Shown: piece by piece, positions 7,874 through 16,916 of the stretch
Layout: each line of letters opens with the position of its first letter
How positions within the stretch are numbered: the stretch's first letter is position 1
NCBI GenBank assembly: GCA_947173485.1
Contig: CAMWFH010000005.1
Location: forward strand, 82,619-146,618
Direction: 5' to 3'
Length of the DNA: 64,000 nucleotides
Source of the DNA: an uncultured Clostridia bacterium
GTDB taxonomy: Bacteria > Bacillota > Clostridia > Oscillospirales > Oscillospiraceae
The notes under the pieces: model-generated
Told to the model about the DNA's origin: nothing
Database searches by the model: none
Seen by the model: only the letters and a program-made list of their open reading frames with translations
Translations under genes and position numbers: made by a program

Positions 7874-7912
7874 GGTTCCACACAAAAGAACGAAATTCCA
7901 CATTGTGAAACG
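7874..7912. promoter_or_regulatory. IclR-type operator at the importer promoter
   Basis: The inverted pair ATTCCACATTGTGAAAC occupies 7895-7911, and a further half-site GGTTCCACA lies at 7874-7882. Both overlap or follow the predicted transcription start, as expected for a repressor site. The half-site matches those at 6725, 6745 and 7727. Confidence 0.6.
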
Positions 7913-7987
7913 ACTGCGGCCTGCCTTTCCGGCATCAAGGGGATCGTCATTCCCTTTTTGTAAAAAATTTTTTCACGGGAGGATGTT

Positions 7988-9154
7988 ATGAAAAGAATTC
8001 TTGCGCTGCTTGTGACCCTGGCTATGGTGTTTGCCCTGGCCGCCTGTAACAACGATTCCAGCGGCAACAAGGACGGTGATGTCGAGACCATCAAGATCGG
8101 TGTGGTGTGCCCCATCTCCGGCAACTCCGCCATTGCCGGCAAGTACATCACCCACGGCGTCGAGGTCATCGAGAATGAGCTCGGCGGCAAGATCGAGATC
8201 AAAGGCAAAGAGTACGATATCGAGTTCATCTACATGGACAATGAGGCCAGCGAGGAAAAGACTACCAACGTCTTCCAGAAGCTGATCGAGGAGGAGAAGG
8301 TCATCGCCATCGTGGGCCCGGATATGTCCAAATGCGCCCTGGCCGCCGGCCCCATCGCCCAGAATGCCAAGTGCCCCGTCGTGGCCACCTTTGCGACCAA
8401 CACCGCTGTCACTGAGGTGGGCGACTATATCTTCCGCGCCTGCTTCATCGATCCCTTCCAGGGCCAGATGGCCGCGCAGTACATCTGGGACAGCGGCTAT
8501 AAGACCACCGCGATCATGTTCAATAACGCCGACGCCTACGCCACCGGTCTGACCGATGCCTTTAAGGAGGTCTACACCTCCCTGGGCGGCACCGTGGTGG
8601 CTGTGGAGGAGTACTCCGGCTCCGACGTGAAGGACTACAATGTCCAGCTGACCAAGTTGGCCGCCGCTGATCCCGAGTGCGTGTTCTTCCCCAACCTGCT
8701 GGGCGAGCTGGGCCTCCAGATCCAGCAGGCCCGCGGTGTGGGCATCACCTGCCCCATCGTCTGCGGCGATTCCGCTGATACCCCTGAGGTCGGCGAGGTG
8801 GCTGGCCCCGCGGTGAAGGACGTTGCCTATGTGTCCGCCTTCTCCGCCGAGTCCACCGCGCCTGTAGCTGTGGAGTTCGTTGAGAAGTATACTGCCCTCC
8901 ACAATGGCGAGAGCCCCAACTCCAACGCGGAGCTGGCTTATGAGGCCACTCAGATGGTCCTCTACGCCCTCCAGAACGCTGACAGCCTCACCCGTGAGAG
9001 CGTCCGCAATGCCCTGGCCAATATCAACGGCCTGGAGCTGCCCTCCGGCGCTATGACCATGGGCGACGACCGCAACCCCATCAAGGGCGGTGTCGTGATG
9101 CAGTATGACGCTGACGGTGTGTCCCACTTCGTGTCCTCCGTCAACCCCAGCTGA
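7988..9154 (+). CDS. Branched-chain amino-acid-type ABC binding lipoprotein
   Basis: This 388-residue extracellular binding protein is of the LivJ/LivK type (periplasmic-binding-protein 6 fold). The N-terminus is a lipoprotein signal, MKRILALLVTLAMVFALAAC, with lipobox LAAC and a Ser/Asp-rich linker. The fold is shown by IKIGVVCPISGNSAIAGKYI near residue 35 and AIVGPDMSKCALAAGPIAQ near residue 105. GGGAGG lies ahead of the ATG. It heads an operon with two permeases and two ATPases. Ligands of this family vary; aminotransferase and KDG-kinase neighbours argue against simple leucine uptake here. Confidence 0.9.
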   Translation: MKRILALLVTLAMVFALAACNNDSSGNKDGDVETIKIGVVCPISGNSAIAGKYITHGVEVIENELGGKIEIKGKEYDIEFIYMDNEASEEKTTNVFQKLIEEEKVIAIVGPDMSKCALAAGPIAQNAKCPVVATFATNTAVTEVGDYIFRACFIDPFQGQMAAQYIWDSGYKTTAIMFNNADAYATGLTDAFKEVYTSLGGTVVAVEEYSGSDVKDYNVQLTKLAAADPECVFFPNLLGELGLQIQQARGVGITCPIVCGDSADTPEVGEVAGPAVKDVAYVSAFSAESTAPVAVEFVEKYTALHNGESPNSNAELAYEATQMVLYALQNADSLTRESVRNALANINGLELPSGAMTMGDDRNPIKGGVVMQYDADGVSHFVSSVNPS

Positions 9155-9201
9155 TCGAAGGACCCACAATTTACAGCAGCACCGTTCAAAATTGGCATAA
9201 C

Positions 9202-9241
9202 GGAATGTGCCGGCTGCGTTTCGTGCCAGCCGGCACATTCC
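9202..9241 (+). terminator. Intra-operon hairpin after the binding-protein gene
   Basis: A perfect 14-bp stem (GGAATGTGCCGGCT / AGCCGGCACATTCC) with a 12-base loop lies between the binding-protein and first permease genes. There is no strong T-run. Such a hairpin commonly protects the upstream message, giving more binding protein than permease. Confidence 0.65.
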
Positions 9242-9269
9242 TTATCTACCACCGATAGGAGGCGTTTCA

Positions 9270-10181
9270 GTGGCTACGATCCTGCAATATCTGGTCTATG
9301 GCCTGCAGCTGGGCAGCGTGTATGCCCTGCTGGCTCTGGGCTACACGATGGTCTACGGTATCGTTGGCATGATCAACTTTGCTCATGGCGATTTCCTGAT
9401 GATCGGCGCGATGGGTACATATTTTATCGCGAAGCTCTTTGAGGGGCAGCGGATAGATGGGACCTACCCCATGCTGATCGTGGGAGTCATCATCCTCATC
9501 GCCATGCTGGGCACCGGCGGCATCGCCGTGGGCACCGAGGCTATCGCCTACCGCCCGCTGCGCAACAAGCCCCGGATGATCGCCCTCATCACCGCTGTGG
9601 GCGTGTCCATGTTCCTGGAGAACTTCCCGCGGGCCCTGCCCTTCATCGGCCCTAATCCCCGTTCCTTCCCCACCTTGTTCACGCCCACCTCCTTCTTGGT
9701 CCTGGGGGCGTCTATCACCAGCACCCAGATCATTATGATCCTTCTGGCCGCTATCACCATGGCCGCCCTGTATTTCGTGGTCAACCGGACCAAGATCGGC
9801 GGCCAGATGCGGGCAGTGAGCATGGATAAGGACGCGGCCTCCCTGATGGGCATCAATGTCAACCGCGTCATCTCCATCACCTTCTTTATCGGCGGTGCCC
9901 TGGCCGCGGTCTCCGGCATCTGCTATGCCAGCGCCTATCCCCAGGTAGACGTCTATATGGGCTCCTGGCTGGGCAATATGTCCTTCGTGGCCGCCGTGTT
10001 GGGGGGCATCGGCGACATCCGCGGCGCTATGCTGGGCGGGTTCATCCTGGGGATCGCCCAGATCTTTGCCACTGCCATCAATTCCACCTTTGGCTATGCT
10101 GTCGGCTTTATCATCTTGATCATCATCCTCCTGGTCAAGCCTGCCGGGATCATGGGCAAGCTGGTCGTTGAGAAAGTGTAA
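9270..10181 (+). CDS. livH: ABC importer permease LivH
   Basis: This is a 303-residue inner-membrane permease of the LivH family with about eight hydrophobic segments. Family signatures include LGYTMVYGIVGMINFAHGDF near residue 24 and the EAA-like loop SLMGINVNRVISITFFIGGALAA near residue 190. The open frame runs further upstream through the hairpin, but the GTG at 9270 follows ATAGGAGG and fits the family N-terminus (ILQYLVYGLQLGSVYALLAL). It pairs with LivM. Confidence 0.92.
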   Translation: MATILQYLVYGLQLGSVYALLALGYTMVYGIVGMINFAHGDFLMIGAMGTYFIAKLFEGQRIDGTYPMLIVGVIILIAMLGTGGIAVGTEAIAYRPLRNKPRMIALITAVGVSMFLENFPRALPFIGPNPRSFPTLFTPTSFLVLGASITSTQIIMILLAAITMAALYFVVNRTKIGGQMRAVSMDKDAASLMGINVNRVISITFFIGGALAAVSGICYASAYPQVDVYMGSWLGNMSFVAAVLGGIGDIRGAMLGGFILGIAQIFATAINSTFGYAVGFIILIIILLVKPAGIMGKLVVEKV

Positions 10182-10193
10182 GGAGGGAAGGAC

Positions 10194-11207
10194 ATGAAAA
10201 AGCTCCTAAAGACCTTTTATCCCGCCCTGCTGGTGGTAGCGCTGTACATCGCCGTCACCCTCCTGCGTTCTGTCGGTATCCTGAACGGCTACTACATCCA
10301 GGTGATGATGTTTGCCGGCATCAATATTATGATGACCGCCAGCTTGAACCTGGTCAATGGCTTTACCGGGCAGTTCTGTATCGGTCATGCCGGCTTTATG
10401 TCCCTGGGGGCGTATGGCGCGGCCATCGTCACCACCATGCTCTTCAAAAACGTGCCCGCCTTTGCCCAGATCCCCGTGTTCTTGCTGGGACTGTTCGTAG
10501 GCGGCTGTGTCGCGGCCCTGATCGGGGCGTTGATCGGCCTGCCCTCTCTGAAGCTGAAGGGGGACTATCTGGCCATCGTGACGCTGGCCTTTGGAGAGAT
10601 CGTCCGGGCCATCCTCCGGCTGATCCAGCCCATCGGCGGCGCCCGCGGGATGATCGGGATCCCCAACTACGCCAACCTGGCGTGGATCCTGTTCTTTATG
10701 ACCTTGACCCTCTATCTCCTGCGCAATCTGATCTACTCCCCCTATGGCCGGGCCTTCATCGCTATCCGGGACAACGAGATCGCCGCCGACGCTATGGGGA
10801 TCGACACCACCCGCTACAAGATCACATCCTTCTGCATCGCCGCCTTTATCGCCGGCGTGGCTGGCGGGCTCTATGCCCATGTGCTGGCCTTCATCCAGCC
10901 CGACTCCTTCTCCTTTACCAAGAGCTCCGACTTCCTGGTCTACCTCTATGCCGGCGGCTCCGGGTCTCTCACCGGCTCTATCCTGGGAGCGGCCCTGCTG
11001 ACGGTGCTGCCGGAGATCCTCCGGTTCCTCACCGACTGGCGTCTGGCTGTCTATGCGGCCATCCTGGTGATCGTGATGCTCTACCGGTCCGAGGGCTTGT
11101 GCGGCGGGAAGGAGCTGCCCTTCATGCGCATCTCCCGTGCCGCCCTTTATGAGAAGCCCCTCTTTGGCGGCAGGAAAAAGGACTCCGCCGTCAGCGGCAA
11201 GCAGTGA
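10194..11207 (+). CDS. livM: ABC importer permease LivM
   Basis: This 337-residue second permease of the Liv-type importer starts 12 bp after livH behind AAGGAGGGAAGG. Signatures are SLNLVNGFTGQFCIGHAGFMSLGAYGA near residue 48 and the coupling loop AIRDNEIAADAMGIDTTRYK near residue 195. The C-terminus is a short basic tail. It forms the heterodimeric channel with LivH. Confidence 0.92.
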   Translation: MKKLLKTFYPALLVVALYIAVTLLRSVGILNGYYIQVMMFAGINIMMTASLNLVNGFTGQFCIGHAGFMSLGAYGAAIVTTMLFKNVPAFAQIPVFLLGLFVGGCVAALIGALIGLPSLKLKGDYLAIVTLAFGEIVRAILRLIQPIGGARGMIGIPNYANLAWILFFMTLTLYLLRNLIYSPYGRAFIAIRDNEIAADAMGIDTTRYKITSFCIAAFIAGVAGGLYAHVLAFIQPDSFSFTKSSDFLVYLYAGGSGSLTGSILGAALLTVLPEILRFLTDWRLAVYAAILVIVMLYRSEGLCGGKELPFMRISRAALYEKPLFGGRKKDSAVSGKQ

Positions 11208-11222
11208 GGAGGGATACATCGT

Positions 11223-11991
<769 letters not shown>

Positions 11992-12005
<14 letters not shown>

Positions 12006-12702
12006 GATCTCGGACCTCCATGTGTCCTATGGCGCGATCAACGCGGTGCGGGGCGTCTCCTTTCAGATGGATAAAGGGGAGATCGTGGCGCTGATCGGAT
12101 CCAACGGCGCCGGGAAATCCACCATCCTGCGCACGATCTCCGGCCTGGAGCACGCCAGGAGCGGCTCTATCAAGTTCCAAGGCACGGAGCTGACCAAGAT
12201 GAAGGCCCACAAGATCGTAGAGCTGGGCATCGCCCATGTCCCTGAGGGCCGGCGCGTGTTCCCCAAGCTGACTGTCACGGAGAACCTCCATATGGGCGCC
12301 AATCTGATCAAGGACAAGCAGGTCATCAAGGACAGCCTGGAGCGGGTGTTCACCATCTTCCCCCGGCTGAAGGAACGGGAAAAGCAGGCGGCCGGCACAC
12401 TGTCCGGCGGCGAGCAGCAGATGCTGGCCCTGGGCCGGGCGCTGATGACCAACGGCAGCCTGCTGATGCTGGATGAGCCCTCCATGGGCCTGGCGCCCAT
12501 TATCGTGGAAGATATCTTCCGCATCATCCGGCAGATCAACGAATCCGGCACCAGTATCCTGCTCATCGAGCAGAACGCCTTCCTGGCGCTGAACACGGCC
12601 TCTCATGCGTATGTGCTGGAGACCGGGCGCATCTCGATGGAGGGCCCGTCCAAGGAGCTGCTGGCTGACGACCGGGTCAAAGCGGCTTACTTAGGCGCAT
12701 AA
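11992..12702 (+). CDS. livF: ABC importer ATPase LivF
   Basis: This 236-residue ATPase pairs with LivG. Walker A is GSNGAGKST near residue 36, signature TLSGGEQQMLALGRAL, Walker B LLMLDEPSMGLAP, and the switch region LIEQNAF. I chose the ATG at 11992 behind GGAGGAGG, inside the end of livG. An open frame upstream is read-through of another frame of livG. Confidence 0.93.
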
Positions 12703-12726
12703 AGATCGATCAAGGAGAGATATGTT

Positions 12727-13890
12727 ATGGAATTATCAAATCTGGCCCGCTCTTTGGGCGGCTCTGTGATTCGGGAGATGTTCAACGAGGCGCTGAAGCT
12801 GGAGGACACCATCAGCTTCACCGTCGGGGAGCCTGATTTTATCACGCCCCAGCCCATCATCGACGAGGCCTGCCGCCGCTGGCAGGACGGTCTGACTCAT
12901 TATACCCCCAACAGCGGCGTGATCGAGCTGCGCCGGGCGATCGCGTCGTATCACGCGAACGACCTGCGGCCTGACCCGGAAAACCAGATCATGGTCTCCT
13001 GCGGCGCTACGGAGGCGATCCAGATGGCGCTGTTCACCCTGGTCGATCCGGGGGACGAGGTGATCGTCATCACCCCGGCCTGGCCCAACTACTTTGGGCA
13101 GATCGGTATGTGCGGCGCCGTTCTGAAGGTGGTGCCGGCGCGGGAGGAGAACGATTTTGTCCCCGATCCGGACGATATCAAGAGGGCTATCACCGACAAG
13201 ACCAAGCTCATCATCCTCAACTCCCCCTCCAATCCCACCGGCGCTGTGATCGACCGCGACACCTGCGCCGCCATCGCGGCACTGCTGCGGGAGCGGGATA
13301 TCTACATCATCACCGATGAGATCTACAGCAAGCTGGTCTACGATGAGGCCGGCTACACCAGCATCACCTCCTTCGAGGGGCTGGCGGACAAGACGGTCTA
13401 TATCAGCGGCTTTTCCAAGATGTTCGCCATGACCGGCTGGCGTCTGGGGTATGCCATAGCCCGCCCCGACATCATCCGCAACATGACCAAGCTCCATGAG
13501 AACGGCGCCTCCTGCCTGCCGGCTCCCAGCCAGATGGCCGCGGCCTATGGCCTGCGCAACTGCCTGCCGGAGATCGATGCCATGCGGGAGAGCTACCGCC
13601 GCCGCCGGGATCTGATCTGTTCCCTGGTGGACGAGACGAAGGGCCTCTCCATCCGGCCCCCCAAGGGCGCTTTCTATGCCTTCGTCAACGCAAAGCCCCT
13701 CTGCCAGGCCACCGGCATGACCTCCCGCCAGCTGTGTATGGACCTGCTGAAGAAGACCGGCGTGGTCACGGTCCCCGGTTCCGGATTCGGCGACCAGGGC
13801 GAGGGCTACATCCGCATCACCTATGCTACCTCTGACGAGAATATCCGCCGGGGCTTTGCCCGCATCCAGGCGTATACGGCGGAGCTGTGA
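12727..13890 (+). CDS. PLP-dependent class I aminotransferase
   Basis: This 387-residue fold-type I aminotransferase of the aspartate/aromatic group transfers an amino group between an amino acid and a keto acid. The PLP lysine lies in YISGFSKMFAMTGWRLGY near residue 233. SNPTGAVI and the DEIYSKL aspartate/tyrosine pair are present, and the substrate-binding Arg is in GYIRITYA near the C-terminus. It follows livF by 24 bp and precedes KDG kinase by 15 bp. Co-transcription with a Liv importer and KDG kinase suggests that an imported amino compound is deaminated before entering the keto-deoxy sugar route. The substrate is inference. Confidence 0.9.
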   Translation: MELSNLARSLGGSVIREMFNEALKLEDTISFTVGEPDFITPQPIIDEACRRWQDGLTHYTPNSGVIELRRAIASYHANDLRPDPENQIMVSCGATEAIQMALFTLVDPGDEVIVITPAWPNYFGQIGMCGAVLKVVPAREENDFVPDPDDIKRAITDKTKLIILNSPSNPTGAVIDRDTCAAIAALLRERDIYIITDEIYSKLVYDEAGYTSITSFEGLADKTVYISGFSKMFAMTGWRLGYAIARPDIIRNMTKLHENGASCLPAPSQMAAAYGLRNCLPEIDAMRESYRRRRDLICSLVDETKGLSIRPPKGAFYAFVNAKPLCQATGMTSRQLCMDLLKKTGVVTVPGSGFGDQGEGYIRITYATSDENIRRGFARIQAYTAEL

Positions 13891-13905
13891 GAAAAGGAGG
13901 ATAGG

Positions 13906-14928
13906 ATGGGGAAAGTCATCACCTTTGGGGAGATCATGCTGCGCCTGATGCCGGAGGACGGCCACCGGCTGCTGCAAAATGAGCATCTGGAGGCCACGTT
14001 CGGCGGCGGTGAGGCCAATGTGGCGGTCTCCCTGGCCAATTACGGCATGGACGCCGCGTTCGTCACCGTGCTGCCCCAAAACCCCGTGGGCCAGGCCGCT
14101 ATCAACGCCCTGCGCTACTTCGGAGTGGATACCAGCCGCATCCTCCGCCAGGGGGACAGGGTGGGCGTCTACTATGTAGAAAAGGGCCAGGCCCAGCGGC
14201 CCTCTACGGTCCTCTATGACCGGAAGCATTCCTCCATCGCCGAGGCGGCCCGGAGCGATCTGGACTGGGATGCGATCTTCGACGGCGCCTCCTGGTTCCA
14301 TTTCACCGGCATCACGCCCGCCCTCTCGCCCGCTCTGCGCAGCGCCTGTCTGGATGCCTGCCAGACGGCCAAGCGGCTGGGCATCACCGTCAGCTGCGAC
14401 CTCAACTACCGCAAGAACCTATGGAGCACTGCGGAGGCCTATGAGACCATGACGAAGCTGATGCCCTATGTGGACGTCTGCATCGCCAACGAGGAGGACG
14501 CGGAAAAGGTGCTGGGCATCAAGGCCAGCGATACGGATGTGGACAGCGGCAAGCTCTCCTATGAGGGATACAAGGCGGTCGCCAGTGAGATCATGGCCAG
14601 GTATGGCTGTGAGAAGGTGGCCATCACGCTGCGCACCTCCATCTCCGCTAACGACAACAAGTGGGCGGCGATGCTCTGCTGCGGCGGGGCCTGCTACTTC
14701 TCCCGCAGCTACGATATCCATATCTGGGACCGCGTGGGCGGCGGCGACAGCTTCGGCGGCGGCTTGATCTACGCGATCGGCCGGGGCTACGCGCCGCAGG
14801 ACGCGATCGAGTTCGCGGTAGCGGCCTCCTGCCTGAAGCACTCCATCCAGGGCGATTTCAACCGGGTCACCGTGGCGGAGGTGGAGGCGCTGATGCGCGG
14901 CGGCGGCAGCGGCCGTGTCCAGCGGTAG
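13906..14928 (+). CDS. kdgK: 2-keto-3-deoxygluconate kinase (PfkB family)
   Basis: This is a 340-residue sugar kinase that phosphorylates 2-keto-3-deoxygluconate to KDPG, the substrate of the aldolase at 6048-6704. PfkB features are FGGGEANVAVSLANYG near residue 29, DLNYRKNLW near residue 166, and the catalytic DRVGGGDSFGGGL near residue 277, with the base Asp in GGGDS. GGAGG lies before the ATG. It is the intact relative of the deleted copy at 5214-6051 and the last gene of the importer operon. Confidence 0.9.
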   Translation: MGKVITFGEIMLRLMPEDGHRLLQNEHLEATFGGGEANVAVSLANYGMDAAFVTVLPQNPVGQAAINALRYFGVDTSRILRQGDRVGVYYVEKGQAQRPSTVLYDRKHSSIAEAARSDLDWDAIFDGASWFHFTGITPALSPALRSACLDACQTAKRLGITVSCDLNYRKNLWSTAEAYETMTKLMPYVDVCIANEEDAEKVLGIKASDTDVDSGKLSYEGYKAVASEIMARYGCEKVAITLRTSISANDNKWAAMLCCGGACYFSRSYDIHIWDRVGGGDSFGGGLIYAIGRGYAPQDAIEFAVAASCLKHSIQGDFNRVTVAEVEALMRGGGSGRVQR

Positions 14929-14940
14929 AACATGATGATA

Positions 14941-14974
14941 GGGGAGGGGCAGGCCGCTGCCCCTCCTCTTCTTT
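14941..14974 (+). terminator. Terminator of the importer operon
   Basis: A 12-bp stem with one G-T pair (GGGGAGGGGCAG / CTGCCCCTCCTC) has a GCCG loop and is followed by TTCTTT. It lies 12 bp after the kdgK stop codon. Confidence 0.8.
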
Positions 14975-15072
14975 ACCGCCTGTTTTGAGCAGAGAGACAG
15001 AGAACGTCCGCCAAGATCTCATGACCTGGGCGGACGTTTTGCGCAGATGGCGGGCATATGCGGTATAACAGC

Positions 15073-15771
15073 CTAACGGAAGAGCCGGTTGTCCTGGCGG
15101 CTGGGGCGGCCGGTGTCGATGCTGAGGTCGATGCCGGAGGTGCGCTCGTTGGGCTGGATCACGACAGTGGTCCGTGGGTCGTTGAACTCCAGGAAGTAGG
15201 ATTCGCCGGACGCCTGCCCGATGAAGTTTTTCCAGCTGAGCTGGGTGCGGAACTGGGGATCCTCCTGGCCGACATAGAACACGAAGGCGTCCGGGTCCAC
15301 GCTGCACGGGGCGTTCAGCGCGATGGGGTTGCCGTTGCACAGAAGGGCGCACTGGCCGGGGCCTGTAAGGATGGAGGTGAACAGGCCCTTCTGGCTGATG
15401 ACGCCCGCGCCCATAAAGCGCACATTATATTGGCAGGACTCAGTAAAGGCCAGGATGTTCTCGCTCTCCACGCTGACCCGCTCGCCCTGCTGGAGGTCCA
15501 GGACCACCACATGCTGGGCCAGATCGGCAAAATAGCCCACCGAGCGCCCCTGGGGGGTGACCAGCATCAGGGGGAGGTTCTCCCCGGTCAGCCGGCGGGT
15601 GATCTGGCCCATCAGGGCGTTCCCAACGCCGCGGCCCGGGCCCAGCAGCTCCTTGTCGAAGGTCAGGCTGCCCTGGAAGCCGATCATGGCGCCCGCTTTC
15701 GTATGTACCCGCTCTCCGTTGTCGAAGGTCACCTTCAGGGTCAGCTCGTTCACTACCTCAAAAAATGCCAT
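15073..15771 (-). CDS. AIM24 family protein
   Basis: This 232-residue protein is of the AIM24/TIGR00266 beta-barrel family. It begins MAFFEVVNELTLKV and has the typical AMIGFQGSLTFDKELLG segment near residue 30 and a glycine-rich middle. No signal peptide or membrane segment is visible. The family has no settled biochemical role. AGGAG lies ahead of the ATG at 15771; the upstream open frame overlaps the TerD gene. It is the second gene of a two-gene leftward unit with TerD, 47 bp downstream. Confidence 0.8.
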   Translation of the reverse strand: MAFFEVVNELTLKVTFDNGERVHTKAGAMIGFQGSLTFDKELLGPGRGVGNALMGQITRRLTGENLPLMLVTPQGRSVGYFADLAQHVVVLDLQQGERVSVESENILAFTESCQYNVRFMGAGVISQKGLFTSILTGPGQCALLCNGNPIALNAPCSVDPDAFVFYVGQEDPQFRTQLSWKNFIGQASGESYFLEFNDPRTTVVIQPNERTSGIDLSIDTGRPSRQDNRLFR

Positions 15772-15818
15772 ATGCCCACTCCTGTTCTTTGCAGTCGCTC
15801 GTTCCTGTCCGGCGGCGG

Positions 15819-16658
15819 TCACACATCCACGCCATAGCGCGTACACAGACCGGCCAGGTCGTCCCCAGTGCCGTTGCCCACGGGGTTGAAGCGCCATTCG
15901 TCTTTATACCGGTAGATCTCTCCCACTACCATGCTGCATACGCTGCTGTAGTAGTCGGTCAGCTGGAAGCGGACCAGCTCGCGATGGGCAGAGCGGTCCA
16001 TGATGCGCACATAGGCGCTGGATACGCCGCCAAAGTGGTAGCCATGGGCGCGCGCCTCGTTGATCGTCAGGATGAACGCGATCCTGGCCACATTGGGACT
16101 GAGCCGGCGGAGATCGACCTGGATCACCTGGTCGTCACCGGGGGCGGCGGAGGGCGGACCGGCCTCCAGCAGGCGGACCGCGCCATCAGGGCTGGCGGGC
16201 TGGTTGTAGAACACGAACCAGTCGTCCCCCGGGACCTTGCCGTCCGGGCCAAGGAGGAAGGCCTCCACGTCCAGCTCATAGCCGTGGCTGCTGGGCGCCA
16301 GGTCCCAGCCCAGGCCCACATCGACCTGCTCCAGGCCGGGGGCCAGCTGGGATAGGGAGATCTTTTGTCCCTTTTGCAGGGCCGTCCCGGTGGCCGGCGG
16401 ATGGGGGCGGCAGGGGACCGGCGGGGCGCTCTGCCGGGTGCTGGTGGGCGGGGCGCTGCTGGCCGGCGGGGGCGCACTTGGGCTCCTGCCGGCAGGCGGT
16501 GGGCTCTGCCGGACGTCTGGGGGCGGCGTACTGCCCGCGCTCCTGCCGGCGGCAGGCTGGCGCAGGGTCTGGAGCGTTTGGGTCCTGCCGGTCCGGTTGA
16601 TCTGGGTGAGCTCGGGGGTGCGCATCGGCTTTTTTGCTACCATCGGGATATTGACCAT
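15819..16658 (-). CDS. TerD-family protein with a proline-rich N-terminus
   Basis: This is a 279-residue protein. Residues about 90-279 form a TerD domain: ALQKGQKISLSQ at its start, VDVGLGWDL, FVFYNQP, then DDQVIQVDLRRLSPNVARIAFILTI with the acidic residues that bind calcium in the family, and a YRYKDEWRFNPVGNG end. Residues 1-90 are a Pro/Ala/Ser-rich, probably disordered, basic linker. AAGGAGG precedes the ATG. TerD proteins are linked to tellurite, phage and envelope stress; the exact role is unknown. It is followed by AIM24 in the same direction. Confidence 0.85.
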   Translation of the reverse strand: MVNIPMVAKKPMRTPELTQINRTGRTQTLQTLRQPAAGRSAGSTPPPDVRQSPPPAGRSPSAPPPASSAPPTSTRQSAPPVPCRPHPPATGTALQKGQKISLSQLAPGLEQVDVGLGWDLAPSSHGYELDVEAFLLGPDGKVPGDDWFVFYNQPASPDGAVRLLEAGPPSAAPGDDQVIQVDLRRLSPNVARIAFILTINEARAHGYHFGGVSSAYVRIMDRSAHRELVRFQLTDYYSSVCSMVVGEIYRYKDEWRFNPVGNGTGDDLAGLCTRYGVDV

Positions 16659-16869
16659 ACGGACCTCCTTGCCTGCCTGTAGGGCATTCTTACTGTCTGC
16701 CTATGTAGATCATACCATATGCCGCCCGCAAAATCAATCCAATTTATCACGGGACCGACGGTATTTGCCGCTGCCCGGCCAGCAGGCGTCACCGTCCAAA
16801 AACTGCTGGATGTCCTCGTATAAAGACATGGCCCAGTTCCCCGCCGGACAGGCCATTTCCCGATAGAAC

Positions 16870-16895
16870 GGGGGCGCTCCATAAGGAGCGCCCCC
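16870..16895 (-). terminator. Hairpin after the methyltransferase gene
   Basis: A perfect 11-bp GC-rich stem (GGGGGCGCTCC / GGAGCGCCCCC) with a 4-base loop lies about 20 bp after the stop of the MtmB-like gene. The trailing T-run is weak. The rest of 16659-16916 holds only the upstream region of the TerD gene. Confidence 0.65.
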
Positions 16896-16916
16896 GCCAA
16901 AAAGTCTCTCGATGTT

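Noticed and set aside
7973..9238. 421-codon open frame on the minus strand
   Set aside because: It lies antisense to the lipoprotein gene, is repetitive in Gly, Val and His, and has no family resemblance.
10206..11219. 337-codon open frame opposite livM
   Set aside because: It is antisense to a clear permease and shows Gln/Gly/Asp-rich shadow composition.
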